From assembly GCF_958445495.1 (NCBI RefSeq), contig NZ_CAUCSQ010000003.1:86485-150484 (forward strand): a stretch of DNA of 64,000 bases, given 5' to 3'. The stretch is from an uncultured Bacteroides sp. (GTDB lineage: Bacteria; Bacteroidota; Bacteroidia; Bacteroidales; Bacteroidaceae). Below the pieces are notes generated by a model. That model did no database searches, had not been told where the DNA came from, and saw only the letters and a program-made list of their open reading frames with translations. Each line of letters starts with the position of its first letter. Positions within the stretch are counted from its first letter, which is position 1. The translations under genes and the position numbers were made by a program. Positions 8,771-18,993 of this stretch are shown here, in pieces.

Positions 8771-10054
8771 CTATGTCAAATGCACCGATGGGTCAAGCAA
8801 ACAATTATCCTGGACAGAAATTTGTCCGTCTGACAACAATAATAAGGCATAAAAACAAAATATATCTGTCGGAATTTTAACCCAGACAATAAGCTGTATG
8901 ACAAACAGACAAAGAAAGAATAGGTTTAATTTTTTTTCCCGTTTACACAGTACATACGTACAACAAATAAAATAGGCAAGGAAAGTAGATAAGCCTATTA
9001 TGCCACAGTAAAATATAAACCGTATATACCCCATATCTGTGCCCATATAAAACGTATCAGTATCATTAGGATCAGCAAAATATCCGTCACCGATAATCCA
9101 TGTTTTCATATTGTCTGGAAGTATAAAGCCAATACTATTGACCAGCAAGTCTGAAGAATGAGTGGAAAATGTACCTTCTTTATAGAAATTGATAAACCCC
9201 TCAAACCCATAGTCAAAAGCTTGTCTGAATCCGACTGACGTGTTATACAAATGATTACCGGCATAAAAGAGCAACACTATCAAAAAACAAAAGCTTGTAA
9301 CCCATAAAATATGTTTGAAAGTGATTCTTATTTTCATCCAAAAACTAGAAGATATCAATAAATATATACAAGCTATTACTAAACCTACTACTGTCGTACG
9401 GGAAACCATATTACCAATACTCCCAATAATAAACAGGAGCATCACATTAAAATTCCTTTGTGTTTCTGTAGAAGCATTTCTTATTAAATAAGCCGTACCC
9501 AACAATACACAGGAGAAACGGATACCAGCAGTATCGAATCCGACTCCTATACTGTACAAACGTGGATTCTTCTCAAAATATTCCATACTGGTTTGATCAA
9601 ATACGGAATCAATGGCAACAGCCAATACTGGAAAATTATCTATAATCACAGCTAATATACAGTGTCCTGCACATATTAAAGTTAAATATTGAAATATGAT
9701 TTTCAACGTAACCATGCCATAAGCTTTCTTCAGTACATATATCACAAAATATGCTCCCCCCAACCATACACACATTGAAACAAAATAAGTGGCAAAAACA
9801 AAATCATACGTATTATTATAAACAATGGAAAAATAGGAAGATAAAGAAAATAGAAGTCCTAATACCAAAATAGGAAATATTTCTTTCCGAATAGAAGGCA
9901 CTCTATTTTTTATGTGTTCCCATACGAAAACTATTAATCCTAACGCTGCTACTACCATCTTAGAATTTAAAGACGGAAAAACTCTCAGAGCGACAGGAAA
10001 ATAATAGCAACTGCAAATAATTAACAATATTATTATAGATACAATACGACACAT
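8771..10054 (-). CDS. Wzy-like O-antigen/capsule polymerase
   Basis: A 427-aa integral membrane protein with about 10-12 hydrophobic segments, for example IVSIIILLIICSCYYFPVAL at the N-terminus, and a long periplasmic loop around residues 265-320 (YEGFINFYKEGTFSTHSSDL-like region). Size, topology and position among glycosyltransferases with a Wzx flippase identify it as the polymerase that joins repeat units on the periplasmic face. Wzy proteins have little sequence conservation, so the call rests on topology and context. It lies 2 nt after the GT8 gene. Confidence 0.8.
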   Translation of the reverse strand: MCRIVSIIILLIICSCYYFPVALRVFPSLNSKMVVAALGLIVFVWEHIKNRVPSIRKEIFPILVLGLLFSLSSYFSIVYNNTYDFVFATYFVSMCVWLGGAYFVIYVLKKAYGMVTLKIIFQYLTLICAGHCILAVIIDNFPVLAVAIDSVFDQTSMEYFEKNPRLYSIGVGFDTAGIRFSCVLLGTAYLIRNASTETQRNFNVMLLFIIGSIGNMVSRTTVVGLVIACIYLLISSSFWMKIRITFKHILWVTSFCFLIVLLFYAGNHLYNTSVGFRQAFDYGFEGFINFYKEGTFSTHSSDLLVNSIGFILPDNMKTWIIGDGYFADPNDTDTFYMGTDMGYIRFIFYCGIIGLSTFLAYFICCTYVLCKREKKLNLFFLCLFVIQLIVWVKIPTDIFCFYALLLLSDGQISVQDNCLLDPSVHLT

Positions 10055-10056
10055 TC

Positions 10057-10878
10057 TCAGTTCTCCAATACTTTCAAATAATTCATAAACTGCCTGTAAG
10101 CATCAATATAATATGGATTCTTTAAACACATCTTGAACATCCAGGCCCATTCTTTCAATGTTTTTTTCATCCAAGGTTTCGATTTACCGACGAAATGAAT
10201 TACATATACAGGCTTTCTTTCCTCTTTTCCACTTAGGGAATATCCCAAATGTCGAATGTAATAAGTAAGGTGATCGGCAAACAAATTATACCCCTCATCA
10301 AGATGTAATGAAAACTGCTCTCCCCAATCGAAAAGGTATTGTTTGAGTACGTCTTGGTCACCTACCGGCACTTTTTGTTCTTTACTTTTTTTTACCACAA
10401 GACCGACTGTCTGTAATAGTTTCTGCTCTACATCTTTGTCCGGCTCTATCACCATGACACCAGAATTGAGTCCACCTTTCCAAATTTCATTGCCGGGATA
10501 AGAAGAGTCGGCACTCACAGCGGAGAAAGGCTTTCGCTCGAACAAAGTATCAATATTGCGCACGATTAACATATCGCAGTCTAAAAACACGATTTTACAA
10601 AAACGTGTCAGTCCCCAAATCAACAATTTGTCAAACGTATGATTCCAATGGGAGAAACTCTGTTCCGACGGATTTACGTTTCCCGCCAGAACAGCATGGG
10701 ATAAACGAATACAAGGAATCCCCTCCTTCTCCAATTCCCGTTCTGTTCTCGCATCCACCGTTGTAGACAAAGCGCAATAAAGAGGATATTTTGCTCCTAC
10801 GTGCTTCAACGAACGATGCAGAACCAACACTCCTTGGAAATAGGACTTATTGGAAAGTAGTGTAACGTAAACTTTCAT
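10057..10878 (-). CDS. Glycosyltransferase family 8 (glycogenin/LgtC-like)
   Basis: A 273-aa GT-A enzyme. N-terminus MKVYVTLLSNKSYFQGVLVL and the metal-binding D100-C-D102 in KIVFLDCDMLIVRNIDTLF are characteristic of GT8, as are LNSGVMVIEP and the later VIHFVGKSKPW with a conserved HF-G. Family members move glucose or galactose. A 333-bp non-coding interval separates it from the upstream GT2 gene, so it may begin a translationally separate sub-block with wzy. Confidence 0.9.
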   Translation of the reverse strand: MKVYVTLLSNKSYFQGVLVLHRSLKHVGAKYPLYCALSTTVDARTERELEKEGIPCIRLSHAVLAGNVNPSEQSFSHWNHTFDKLLIWGLTRFCKIVFLDCDMLIVRNIDTLFERKPFSAVSADSSYPGNEIWKGGLNSGVMVIEPDKDVEQKLLQTVGLVVKKSKEQKVPVGDQDVLKQYLFDWGEQFSLHLDEGYNLFADHLTYYIRHLGYSLSGKEERKPVYVIHFVGKSKPWMKKTLKEWAWMFKMCLKNPYYIDAYRQFMNYLKVLEN

Positions 10879-11211
10879 ATCGGTATTTTATTTATCCTTA
10901 GATGTCGTTTTTTCCACAATCTGATTTTACGTTTTAAACTGTTCCATTTCACTCATATAAAATGTAACGAAAACAAAACGGTTTATTATGAGCATACTTT
11001 TTCAAATAAATATAGTCAAGATGCAGCTTATATTATACAAACTTATTTAGAACAATCGCAAAATTATCAGTAACAGAAATTTCTACCTTCATATTCCATT
11101 TCTGAAAATGAACATACATTTCTCAGATTCTTTTCCACATTTTTCAACCAAAAGGTATTGGCAGCACTGAACTTTCCTCAATAAAGTATAATCAGGATAA
11201 TTGAATACATA
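10879..11211 (-). other. Non-coding interval inside the CPS locus, possible gene remnant
   Basis: This 333-bp AT-rich stretch lies between two glycosyltransferase genes. No intact gene or consensus promoter is visible. On the minus strand there is a short stop-bounded reading with protein-like composition (SAANTFWLKNVEKNLRNV..., about 33 codons, near 11070-11175) that could be debris from a deleted gene. It could equally be chance. Confidence 0.4.
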
Positions 11212-12189
11212 TTATCTATAAATCAATCCATAAACCACTTTTTGCAAGAAAATGTAATGAAGCCAAACAACCCAGAACTGCCCTTTCCATGCACAATATT
11301 GTAGGAAACGGCTGCGAAAAGATACAGATTTGTTTTGCAAAATATAACGGTTGGCTTCGGGATACCATGTTTTCCATAAACGGTACTTTTCCGGACTAAT
11401 ACTGATAAGAAAAGGATATTTTACAGTCAGTTTCAGAAAAGCGATTTCTTTATCCAATGTATTTCCGAATTTTCTATGCAAATATTCAGATATACGCCGT
11501 ACATTGTATTTTAGTTCTACAGAATGTTGTTCCGAATAGGTTTGTGTGAAAGAGCCTATATTCAATTTTACATAATGGTAAAAAGCCTTGGGCAAATATG
11601 ATACCCTTTCAGCACAAGAAAAAAGCATCATTATGGTCATATCTTCCCCCATTCCATATCCCGTAGGAAATATAATTTCATTATCCGTATACAAGCGACG
11701 CTTTACTAATTTATTCCATACCGTAAACTTCATTGCCCCGTTCAGCATTCCTTTCAAAGCTTCTATGGGAGATGGATAATCCGGCTGGGGCATGTAACGT
11801 TCGTTATGTTCGAATGAAAGATACCAGTCGCACCATACTATATCTGCTTTTTTTTCAGTTGCTGTCCGATATAACATTTCCAACATATCCGGTTCGACAA
11901 AGTCATCGCTGTCACAGTGAAATATATATTCTCCCGAAGCAACTCCCAAACCAGTATTCCTCGAAGCTGGTAGCCCCTTATTCTCCTCATGTCTTAATAT
12001 TTTTATCTGTTTTTTTCTTTCCGGATATTTGTCAATACAAGTCTGAAGCAAGTTTACACTCTTATCCGGTGAAGCGTCATCTACGAAAATGAACTCAATG
12101 TCCTGAAGAGTTTGTGCAAACAAAGAGTCGGCACATTTGACAATGAATCTCTCAACCTTGTACACAGGTATGATTACTGAAACTTTCAT
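11212..12189 (-). CDS. Glycosyltransferase family 2
   Basis: A 325-aa inverting GT-A enzyme. The N-terminus is MKVSVIIPVYKVERFIVKC; first motif FVDDAS (D37-D38); catalytic/metal motif HCDSDDF (D93-S-D95-D96); acceptor-side GLPASRNTGLGVASGEYI. The C-terminal ~100 residues are basic and aromatic and may associate with the membrane. It follows another GT2 gene with a 35-nt gap. Substrate not assignable. Confidence 0.92.
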   Translation of the reverse strand: MKVSVIIPVYKVERFIVKCADSLFAQTLQDIEFIFVDDASPDKSVNLLQTCIDKYPERKKQIKILRHEENKGLPASRNTGLGVASGEYIFHCDSDDFVEPDMLEMLYRTATEKKADIVWCDWYLSFEHNERYMPQPDYPSPIEALKGMLNGAMKFTVWNKLVKRRLYTDNEIIFPTGYGMGEDMTIMMLFSCAERVSYLPKAFYHYVKLNIGSFTQTYSEQHSVELKYNVRRISEYLHRKFGNTLDKEIAFLKLTVKYPFLISISPEKYRLWKTWYPEANRYILQNKSVSFRSRFLQYCAWKGQFWVVWLHYIFLQKVVYGLIYR

Positions 12190-12224
12190 CTGAGTAAGTT
12201 GTGTGAAATGAAAAAGAGTATTAT

Positions 12225-13313
12225 TTAGTCCGGCATAGGAATTGCCATTTCATCCGGTTTACGGGATAATTGTTTTATTTTGAGCAACAAAAGATATCCT
12301 TTACTTAACACACTTATTATTATAGGATTGACTCTTTTGTGATTCCTCCAGTAGCTGATATATTCAAATCCCATGAAAGAACTGATTTCCCGACTTCCTA
12401 TAAGACTATATATTTCTTCACTCAAAATTTTCAGTTGTCCATCAAATTCATTCAATTGCTTTTTCATCTTTTCTCCGTAGTGTGTCAGTGAAAATACATA
12501 CACATCCTTTACCATCGGTACAAGACGGGCATAAAGGTATTCTTGTACAGGCTTTCCTATTATTACATCTCTATGATTCTCATATTCTGTAACCATACTA
12601 GCAGCACATCGTTCCGTATGTACCATGCTCTTTAGTTTGACTTCCGGATTGATTGTCTGTCCTACTCTGCCAACCAAGTATTTATATACATAATGTTTAA
12701 AACAAGCAACAGTCTTGACCATAATCATGGGTATGAATATCCACTCTTGATCGGTGTATGATATCCCCTCTGTCTGCTTGTAACCTAACTTCAGCAAGTT
12801 TTCAAGGCGATAAGTCACAGCATGCATCTGCATATTCTTGAAAGTTCCTGTACGGCAAATATCATTGAATCTGAACAAGTTTCCGTTTCCAAAATCATAT
12901 TTGATAATTTTTCTTATTTCTCTTTCCCGATTTACAACTGCAAAATCAGACAACACAAGATCCGCATCTGTTTCAATAAGGAAAGATATGAAATTTTCAA
13001 AACATTCAGTATCTACGCTGTCGTCCGCATCTAACACTTTCACATATTTACCAGTCGCGTTTTTTAATCCCGTATTTATACAAGAACCATAATTCCCATT
13101 TTCTTTGTCTATGACTTTGAATACATGAGGAAATCTGTCTTCAAATTCATGCGCTATAGCTGATGAGCAATCTTTACTCCCGTCATTGATGACGAGTATT
13201 TCCAAACGCCCTATATTTTTATCTACACATAAAGATGTAAGACAATATTCCAAATATTGTTCCATGTTATATGTCGGTACAATAACTGTAAGAATTTTAT
13301 CCGTTATACTCAT
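12225..13313 (-). CDS. Glycosyltransferase family 2
   Basis: A 362-aa GT2 enzyme. Motifs: TVIVPTYNMEQYLEYCLTSL, LVINDGSKD, and VLDADDSVD (D95-A-D97). It is longer than its neighbour because of a C-terminal helical extension (~residues 250-362). The gene upstream is 254 bp away, with no clear promoter in that gap. It should add one sugar of the repeat unit at the cytoplasmic face. Confidence 0.92.
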   Translation of the reverse strand: MSITDKILTVIVPTYNMEQYLEYCLTSLCVDKNIGRLEILVINDGSKDCSSAIAHEFEDRFPHVFKVIDKENGNYGSCINTGLKNATGKYVKVLDADDSVDTECFENFISFLIETDADLVLSDFAVVNREREIRKIIKYDFGNGNLFRFNDICRTGTFKNMQMHAVTYRLENLLKLGYKQTEGISYTDQEWIFIPMIMVKTVACFKHYVYKYLVGRVGQTINPEVKLKSMVHTERCAASMVTEYENHRDVIIGKPVQEYLYARLVPMVKDVYVFSLTHYGEKMKKQLNEFDGQLKILSEEIYSLIGSREISSFMGFEYISYWRNHKRVNPIIISVLSKGYLLLLKIKQLSRKPDEMAIPMPD

Positions 13314-13567
13314 ATTGTTGCAATAATGGATTTAACTTAAATTTAAAATATTTTTCCGATATGGATTACACAGGCAACACGGATTTTCAAGTTAGTTGTG
13401 CAATATTTTTTCTTTTTACCTATGGACGTACAATATCTCCCTTCTCGATAACGTAATACCCAACACGATGAAGCACTATGAAGGTCTGTCATTTAACACA
13501 TCCACCATATTTATTTGAAAAATATGTTCGTTTTTCTACATTTTTATCTGAATCCCATACAGATTTA

Positions 13568-14617
13568 TTATAGAATGAATCCCTCTTTTTTTCTATCAGC
13601 ATGTACCATACGCAAAAAATTCAGCAATAAATCGGGCATATACTTTTTTATGCTATTACGTATCGTTCTATTATTTTGTACAAATTTGTAAGGAGATTTC
13701 ATTTCAAGCAATTCTGTTTCATGTTTTTGTATATAAGTCATAATGTTTTGTACCATCCCATCAGCCTTTTTCGTCTGTTCGAACCTATTGAAATGTTCGT
13801 GGCATATTTTACCGTATTTCTCCAATATATGCCATTTGTCCAATTGTTCTCTCTGGGTGAAAAATGCAAAATGAGCAATTACGGCATCACCATTCCAAGC
13901 GTTGGATTTTCCTTGCAGAGTTGGATATATACATGACATGAATTCCTCGTCATCTCCAGGGACAATACCTGAGATTTTTTTCATTTCTTCTCCAAACCAT
14001 AAAATTGCATTGATAGAGAAACGTGTCATTCCCATTTCCTTTTTCCCCATATACAGAGATTCCCATTCGTTTTTTTTCAAATGGCTATTTATAAACCATG
14101 AATGTAACTCTTGTGCGAAATATCCACTTTTCCACAGTCTAGGATGGCTTGCAGAGGCTTGATAATAATCATTTAAATTTAACTTACCTTCTATCTGTAA
14201 CAAGTAAGTCGAAAGCGAATTGTTTATGACAAGCGGAGATACCAAAAAATAGTCAGGATTTTCCACCCTGAACCGCACCATCTTTTCTATCAACTCCGGC
14301 TCCATCCAAATAATATCATCGTCAAGTTTGAAATATATAGTATCCTGTTCTGTACAGTCTCGATAGAAAGCATTTATACTTGCATTTCCGTTTACTATAC
14401 CGTCAGGTTGCCATACAAGATTTACAACCGGAAATTTTTCAGCTACTTGCTTAAAGAACTCTATATCTGCCCCATTATGCGTATTTATCCAAATGTCGTA
14501 TCTATCAACAATATCAGAAGAAACAATATATGGAATAAGATACTGCATATAGCGACGGCGACCAGCAGCCGTATTTACTATTATCTTGAAATTTTTGTAC
14601 ATAATTTTAGAAAACAT
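13568..14617 (-). CDS. Putative glycosyltransferase with DDD motif
   Basis: A 349-aa protein with GT-A character: IIVNTAAGRRRYMQYLIPYI at the N-terminus and IYFKLDDDIIWMEP (D99-D101) as the likely nucleotide-sugar/metal site. It does not match a CAZy family I can name with certainty. The gene overlaps the 3' end of glf. Starts at 14617 (37-bp overlap) and 14602 (MYKNFKIIV, 22-bp overlap) are both possible; the second gives the cleaner N-terminus. Its position directly after glf makes galactofuranose transfer an attractive but unproven role. Confidence 0.78.
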   Translation of the reverse strand: MFSKIMYKNFKIIVNTAAGRRRYMQYLIPYIVSSDIVDRYDIWINTHNGADIEFFKQVAEKFPVVNLVWQPDGIVNGNASINAFYRDCTEQDTIYFKLDDDIIWMEPELIEKMVRFRVENPDYFLVSPLVINNSLSTYLLQIEGKLNLNDYYQASASHPRLWKSGYFAQELHSWFINSHLKKNEWESLYMGKKEMGMTRFSINAILWFGEEMKKISGIVPGDDEEFMSCIYPTLQGKSNAWNGDAVIAHFAFFTQREQLDKWHILEKYGKICHEHFNRFEQTKKADGMVQNIMTYIQKHETELLEMKSPYKFVQNNRTIRNSIKKYMPDLLLNFLRMVHADRKKEGFIL

Positions 14618-15723
14618 TTCATGGCGGCCTCTATCACCGGAGCCATATCATAATACTTATATTCTGCCAATCGGCCACCAAAAGATACATTAGAATCACT
14701 ATCAGCCAGTTTCTTGTAACGGATATATAGTGAATTATTTTTTTCATCATTCACCGGATAATAGGGTTCCATTCCTTCTTTCCATTCAATGGAATATTCC
14801 TTACTGATGACCGTGTGCGGACAGTTGTACACTTCTTGACCGAACATTTCAAAATGCTTGTGTTCTATGATGCGAGTGTACGGGACTTCCTTTTCCGTAT
14901 AATTAATTACGGCATTTCCTTGGTAGTTAGGCATATTAAGATGTTCTTCCTCAAATCTTACTGTACGGTATTCCAATTTCCCGTAACAGTAATCAAAATA
15001 TTCATCAATCTTACCAGTAAAGATAATATGTTCAGCCACCTCTTTCCAATATTTCCGGTTCTTAAAAAAATCCGTACTTATCCTTGTCTCTATTCCATTG
15101 AGTAAACCGTCAATTAACCGGTTATAGCCACCGATGGGAATACCTTGATATTTATCACTAAAATAATTGTTATCATAAACTAAGCGTACCGGCAAACGAC
15201 GAATGATGAAGGCTGGAAGTTCCGAACACTTTCGTCCCCATTGTTTTTCCGTGTATCCTTTAATTAATTTTTCATAAATATCCCTACCAACAAGGAGTAA
15301 TGCCTGTTCCTCAAGATTGGCAGGTTCTCTACCTTTTAATATTTTAAGGGCATCATTTTTTTGTTCCTCAATTTTCACATTAGCTTCTTGAGGAGTAATA
15401 ACTCCCCACATCTGGCGGAAAGTGTTCATATTGAAGGGTAAATTATAAAGTGTACCTCGATAATGGGCTATAGGTGAGTTAGTATAACGATTAAATTCGA
15501 CAATAGAGTTAACAAAATCCCAAACCGGCTTACTAGAAGTGTGGAAAATGTGTGCACCGTATTTATGCACATTTATCCCATCCATATTCTCACAGTACAC
15601 ATTACCGCCAAGCTGCGGACGCTTGTCTATTACTAAACATTTTTTTCCTGCTTTATTGGCGAAACAGGCAAATGTAGCTCCGAATAATCCGGAACCGACA
15701 ATTAAATAGTCATATTTTTTCAT
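14581..15723 (-). CDS. glf: UDP-galactopyranose mutase
   Basis: Flavoenzyme converting UDP-galactopyranose to UDP-galactofuranose. The N-terminal FAD-binding motif is YLIVGSGLFGATFA (residues 5-18), followed by VIDKRPQLGGNVY and HKYGAHIFHTS, which are diagnostic for Glf. Length 380 aa is normal. Its presence predicts galactofuranose in this capsule. It overlaps the downstream glycosyltransferase and lies 26 nt after the GT25 gene. Confidence 0.97.
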   Translation of the reverse strand: MKKYDYLIVGSGLFGATFACFANKAGKKCLVIDKRPQLGGNVYCENMDGINVHKYGAHIFHTSSKPVWDFVNSIVEFNRYTNSPIAHYRGTLYNLPFNMNTFRQMWGVITPQEANVKIEEQKNDALKILKGREPANLEEQALLLVGRDIYEKLIKGYTEKQWGRKCSELPAFIIRRLPVRLVYDNNYFSDKYQGIPIGGYNRLIDGLLNGIETRISTDFFKNRKYWKEVAEHIIFTGKIDEYFDYCYGKLEYRTVRFEEEHLNMPNYQGNAVINYTEKEVPYTRIIEHKHFEMFGQEVYNCPHTVISKEYSIEWKEGMEPYYPVNDEKNNSLYIRYKKLADSDSNVSFGGRLAEYKYYDMAPVIEAAMKCFLKLCTKISR

Positions 15724-15749
15724 GCTATTATCTCTATATTTCGTAAATA

Positions 15750-16487
15750 TTAAATCCTTTTCTCAAAATGTCCATTTCTACCAAGTACTTGTCGAATAAT
15801 AGCCCGCCAATACGAATGCAACATCCGTGGAAAAGATAAATTTTTACGTATAGTTCCAGCATAACCGTCGCCAGAAATTGTCGTACCCAATGCACTTGTG
15901 TCAACTACATGGGAATATAAGGCATATAATGTTATTCCTTTTTTCTTCAAGTTATACCAATCATCCGCAAGATATCTTTTTTCAGCACTCATCATAATTT
16001 TTGCCGCACTCCGGTTCATCAAATATGCAATTGCCCCCATAGCTTCACGCACAGTTACAAGTTGTAAACCGTTAACAACCATTTGTTTTCTAATATACCA
16101 ATAATCTCCAGATAATAAAACGATAATCGGCTTTTCTATTTTCAAAATTTTACTTACTGAAAAAATAATATTTTCCATATCCACATCTTGGAATGATACG
16201 TCATCTTCTAATATCAGTGCCACATCATCGTGATTATTCCAAATTTCTTCATAACACTTTCTATGAGACAATGCACAGCCGATTTCTCCCCCCTTCATAT
16301 AACGCCCGTAGGTTTTGTAGGCCTTATCTTGATTCCAGATCTTCATTAACTGTTTTTTAGAAAGATTTCTCCCATCCACGGCTTCAACAAAACAAACATC
16401 CAAAAAACCTTCATACGGACTTAATAATTTCTTCATATATTCCTTCCGGTCCAAGGAGGTTTTCAAATTAATTATATACGTCTTCAT
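15750..16487 (-). CDS. Glycosyltransferase family 25 (LPS-type)
   Basis: A GT25 enzyme of 245 aa. The start is placed at 16487 (MKTYIINLKTSLDRKEYM), the canonical family N-terminus. An upstream in-frame ATG at 16571 would add 28 residues and overlap the preceding gene by 71 bp. Motifs: GEIGCALSHRKCYEEI and ALILEDDVSF (E94-D95-D96). Family members add galactose or glucose to lipooligosaccharide or capsule. It follows the GT2 gene by 13 nt. Confidence 0.9.
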   Translation of the reverse strand: MKTYIINLKTSLDRKEYMKKLLSPYEGFLDVCFVEAVDGRNLSKKQLMKIWNQDKAYKTYGRYMKGGEIGCALSHRKCYEEIWNNHDDVALILEDDVSFQDVDMENIIFSVSKILKIEKPIIVLLSGDYWYIRKQMVVNGLQLVTVREAMGAIAYLMNRSAAKIMMSAEKRYLADDWYNLKKKGITLYALYSHVVDTSALGTTISGDGYAGTIRKNLSFPRMLHSYWRAIIRQVLGRNGHFEKRI

Positions 16488-16500
16488 ATTTCTTTTATAA

Positions 16501-17430
16501 TTACCGGACAAGATTCCATACGTGGGATAGGAATGGTATCGACAATAACCGGTATTTAAATTTATACTCAAAAGATAATTCTTTTTTTATCCTGTTGAAC
16601 AGATATTTTACAAAAGGATTGGTATACCATGCTACAGGATTGCTGTAAATATCTTGTTGGCAAAACGCCTTGTAATCCAAAAACATTTCTTTTTCAAAAA
16701 ATGATGATTCCACTCCTACCTGCCGATAGGTTTTAATAATGTTTGATAGTATATAAAGAGAATCGTCAATACTAATTTGGTATTTACCCCATAAATGAAT
16801 GGGGGCTTTGTTGTATATATAAAATGGAACATTCACCATACGACAGGAACATATTCGAACCAAATACTCCAATACAAACAAATGGTCTTCACCGATTATG
16901 ATACGCTCGTCAAAACGCAAATTCCCAATTACACTTTTTTTAAACAGTTTGCTCCATACGGTTTTGAGTATACCTTTGTCCAGATAGCGGGACAGTACCT
17001 GCTTAGTTTCTTCAGGTGATGCCGTAGCCACTTCCTCCAAAGGAATAAGCTCCATAATGTTTGAATCTTTTATATTATAGGAAAATAGAATCAAATCTTC
17101 ATCGAAAGTTACAGTCTTACCGGACAAAGCATTGTCGGTAAGCCGGTCGTCGGCATCAAGAAAGGCTATCCATTCTCCTTTTGCATGAGCCAATCCCACA
17201 TTTCGTGCCGAACTAACCCCACCATTCGTCTTGTGAAATACCTTTATCCTGTCATCCTGTACGGCATACCACTCACAGATATTCCCTGATTGATCATTCG
17301 AACCGTCATCGACCAAAAGTAATTCAAAATCTGAAAAAGATTGCGATAATACACTGTTAATGCACATAGGTAAATAACTTTCCACATTGTATACAGGAAC
17401 TATAATCGAAACCGCAATATTTTCTATCAT
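16501..17430 (-). CDS. Glycosyltransferase family 2
   Basis: A 309-aa GT2 enzyme. IAVSIIVPVYNVESYLPMCI at the N-terminus, LLVDDGSND, NGGVSSARNVGLAHAKGEW and the metal motif FLDADDRL (D92-A-D94-D95). Operonic with the GT25 gene 13 nt downstream. Sugar specificity unknown. Confidence 0.92.
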   Translation of the reverse strand: MIENIAVSIIVPVYNVESYLPMCINSVLSQSFSDFELLLVDDGSNDQSGNICEWYAVQDDRIKVFHKTNGGVSSARNVGLAHAKGEWIAFLDADDRLTDNALSGKTVTFDEDLILFSYNIKDSNIMELIPLEEVATASPEETKQVLSRYLDKGILKTVWSKLFKKSVIGNLRFDERIIIGEDHLFVLEYLVRICSCRMVNVPFYIYNKAPIHLWGKYQISIDDSLYILSNIIKTYRQVGVESSFFEKEMFLDYKAFCQQDIYSNPVAWYTNPFVKYLFNRIKKELSFEYKFKYRLLSIPFLSHVWNLVR

Positions 17431-17474
17431 TTCATCAACGATTTATTTTACCAGTCAATTACAACCTTTAAATA

Positions 17475-17678
17475 TTATCTTAAATCATCATAACAAATAT
17501 TTTCAGGTATTGCGACTTTATTATTCAACTCCTCATCATGGATTTTAACATTCAGTCTCCTCCATTCCACAAAAAGTAGATGTATATTGTCAAATAAGAA
17601 AGATAAAAATTTACTCTTTTTAGCCCCATTCTTCAATATACGTTTGATTCCCATTTTTAATTTATAGCCCTTAATCAT
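17475..17678 (-). CDS. Small hypothetical protein, possibly a gene remnant
   Basis: A 67-aa open frame between the pyruvyltransferase and a GT2 gene. It is basic at the N-terminus (MIKGYKLKMGIKRILKNGAK) and ends NNKVAIPENICYDDLR. I do not recognise it, and no strong ribosome-binding site precedes it. The 155 bp upstream are non-coding. It may be the N-terminal stub of a lost transferase, a true small protein, or chance. Confidence 0.35.
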   Translation of the reverse strand: MIKGYKLKMGIKRILKNGAKKSKFLSFLFDNIHLLFVEWRRLNVKIHDEELNNKVAIPENICYDDLR

Positions 17679-17833
17679 CTAATCTTCCACTTTGGTATAA
17701 AACTACCGGATATTAACGTACAAAAGGAATTATACTTTAAAGAAAGTGCGTCACACACTATCATATATATATATTTCCTGAGCAATCACATCTTTCTCCC
17801 GCGTAAAATTTGTATTATAAAATACTTTTTAAA

Positions 17834-18958
17834 TTATTCATTAAGTGCTTGCCTTAAAAATACAATAGATTTCTCCCGACACATTTGTATTTTTGAATCA
17901 ACTGGAAGATAATCGATTGGCTTTAGCAATTCTTCTTTACATTTTTGATATTCCTCCCATGAATGTATCAAACGATTCTCTAAACCCAATAACTGTAACA
18001 ACGAAATAAAACGCGCCATTCCTCGTTCTGTATTACCGATAACGATAAAGTTTTTCTTGAAAATAATTGAAAATACACAGCCATGGAAAGAATCTGTCAC
18101 TACCATCTTGGCCTCTTGAAAACCACGCAACCATTGTTCAACCGGTATTTTAATGCGTTCTTCTAATGGAACTTCCATTTCTTCCGCTTTGGAATTTACC
18201 CAAAAGGGTTTGAATCGTCCACTTGTCGCCACGGATTCTATCACTTTTTCTTTCTCTTTCGTTTCATCTAATATATAAGCCAATAAATCGCCGCCCCATG
18301 GCTTTGTTTCTGCTTGATGGATTAATTGAATGTAATCTCCAGCCTGTAACAACAATGTCGGATCTATCATCTGGCACGCTTCCACACCTAAATACTGGCG
18401 ACAAATATTGATTCCCGAAAATTCTCGAACAGAAACAGCATCAAATTGCTGTAAAAGTAGGGCGCATTTTACCATTTGTTCCGGAGAATAAAAACATCGG
18501 TCCATCCCAAAAGAAGCGGCATAAGCTATACGTTTTATAGAACAACCCTGGGTAAAATTCAAAAATGTGTCTTCTAAAGGAGTAAAATACCTACAATATT
18601 CAGCACGCCATATTTGATCACTTCCTACAACTACTGCATCAAATCTCTGTACCGTTTTAGCTGTCCAATTTCTTCGTATATATTGATGAATATATTTGCG
18701 TATAAATCTATCTGTATGTTGACGAATAAGTTCATGTGAAGTTTTCCAAATTGTAATTTTTCTTCCTAACAAATATCGCTTCAAAAGACGCTTACAAACA
18801 GCTAACGGATAAATCCAATAATACGAACGCTTATATACAGGTTTGGTCAAAACCTGTACTTTATGTCCCATCCGGTTTAAAACTGTTTGCAGAGCATAAC
18901 ATTGCAAAATACCACCATAATTTACATGTAGGGGCAATGTCAATATCGCTATATTCAT
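17834..18958 (-). CDS. Polysaccharide pyruvyl transferase family protein
   Basis: A 374-aa member of the PF04230 family, which adds ketal-linked pyruvate from PEP to sugars. Landmarks are MNIAILTLPLHVNYGGILQC, VVVGSDQIWRAEY and VVTDSFHGCVFSIIFKKNF. In Bacteroidetes CPS loci this family often occurs with a ferredoxin/FrhB-type protein, here at 23458-25257. The reaction is inferred; some family members do other chemistry. It follows wzx by 35 nt. Confidence 0.9.
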   Translation of the reverse strand: MNIAILTLPLHVNYGGILQCYALQTVLNRMGHKVQVLTKPVYKRSYYWIYPLAVCKRLLKRYLLGRKITIWKTSHELIRQHTDRFIRKYIHQYIRRNWTAKTVQRFDAVVVGSDQIWRAEYCRYFTPLEDTFLNFTQGCSIKRIAYAASFGMDRCFYSPEQMVKCALLLQQFDAVSVREFSGINICRQYLGVEACQMIDPTLLLQAGDYIQLIHQAETKPWGGDLLAYILDETKEKEKVIESVATSGRFKPFWVNSKAEEMEVPLEERIKIPVEQWLRGFQEAKMVVTDSFHGCVFSIIFKKNFIVIGNTERGMARFISLLQLLGLENRLIHSWEEYQKCKEELLKPIDYLPVDSKIQMCREKSIVFLRQALNE

Positions 18959-18993
18959 TGTATATTATTTTATTATTCCTAAAAATTGAGAAC

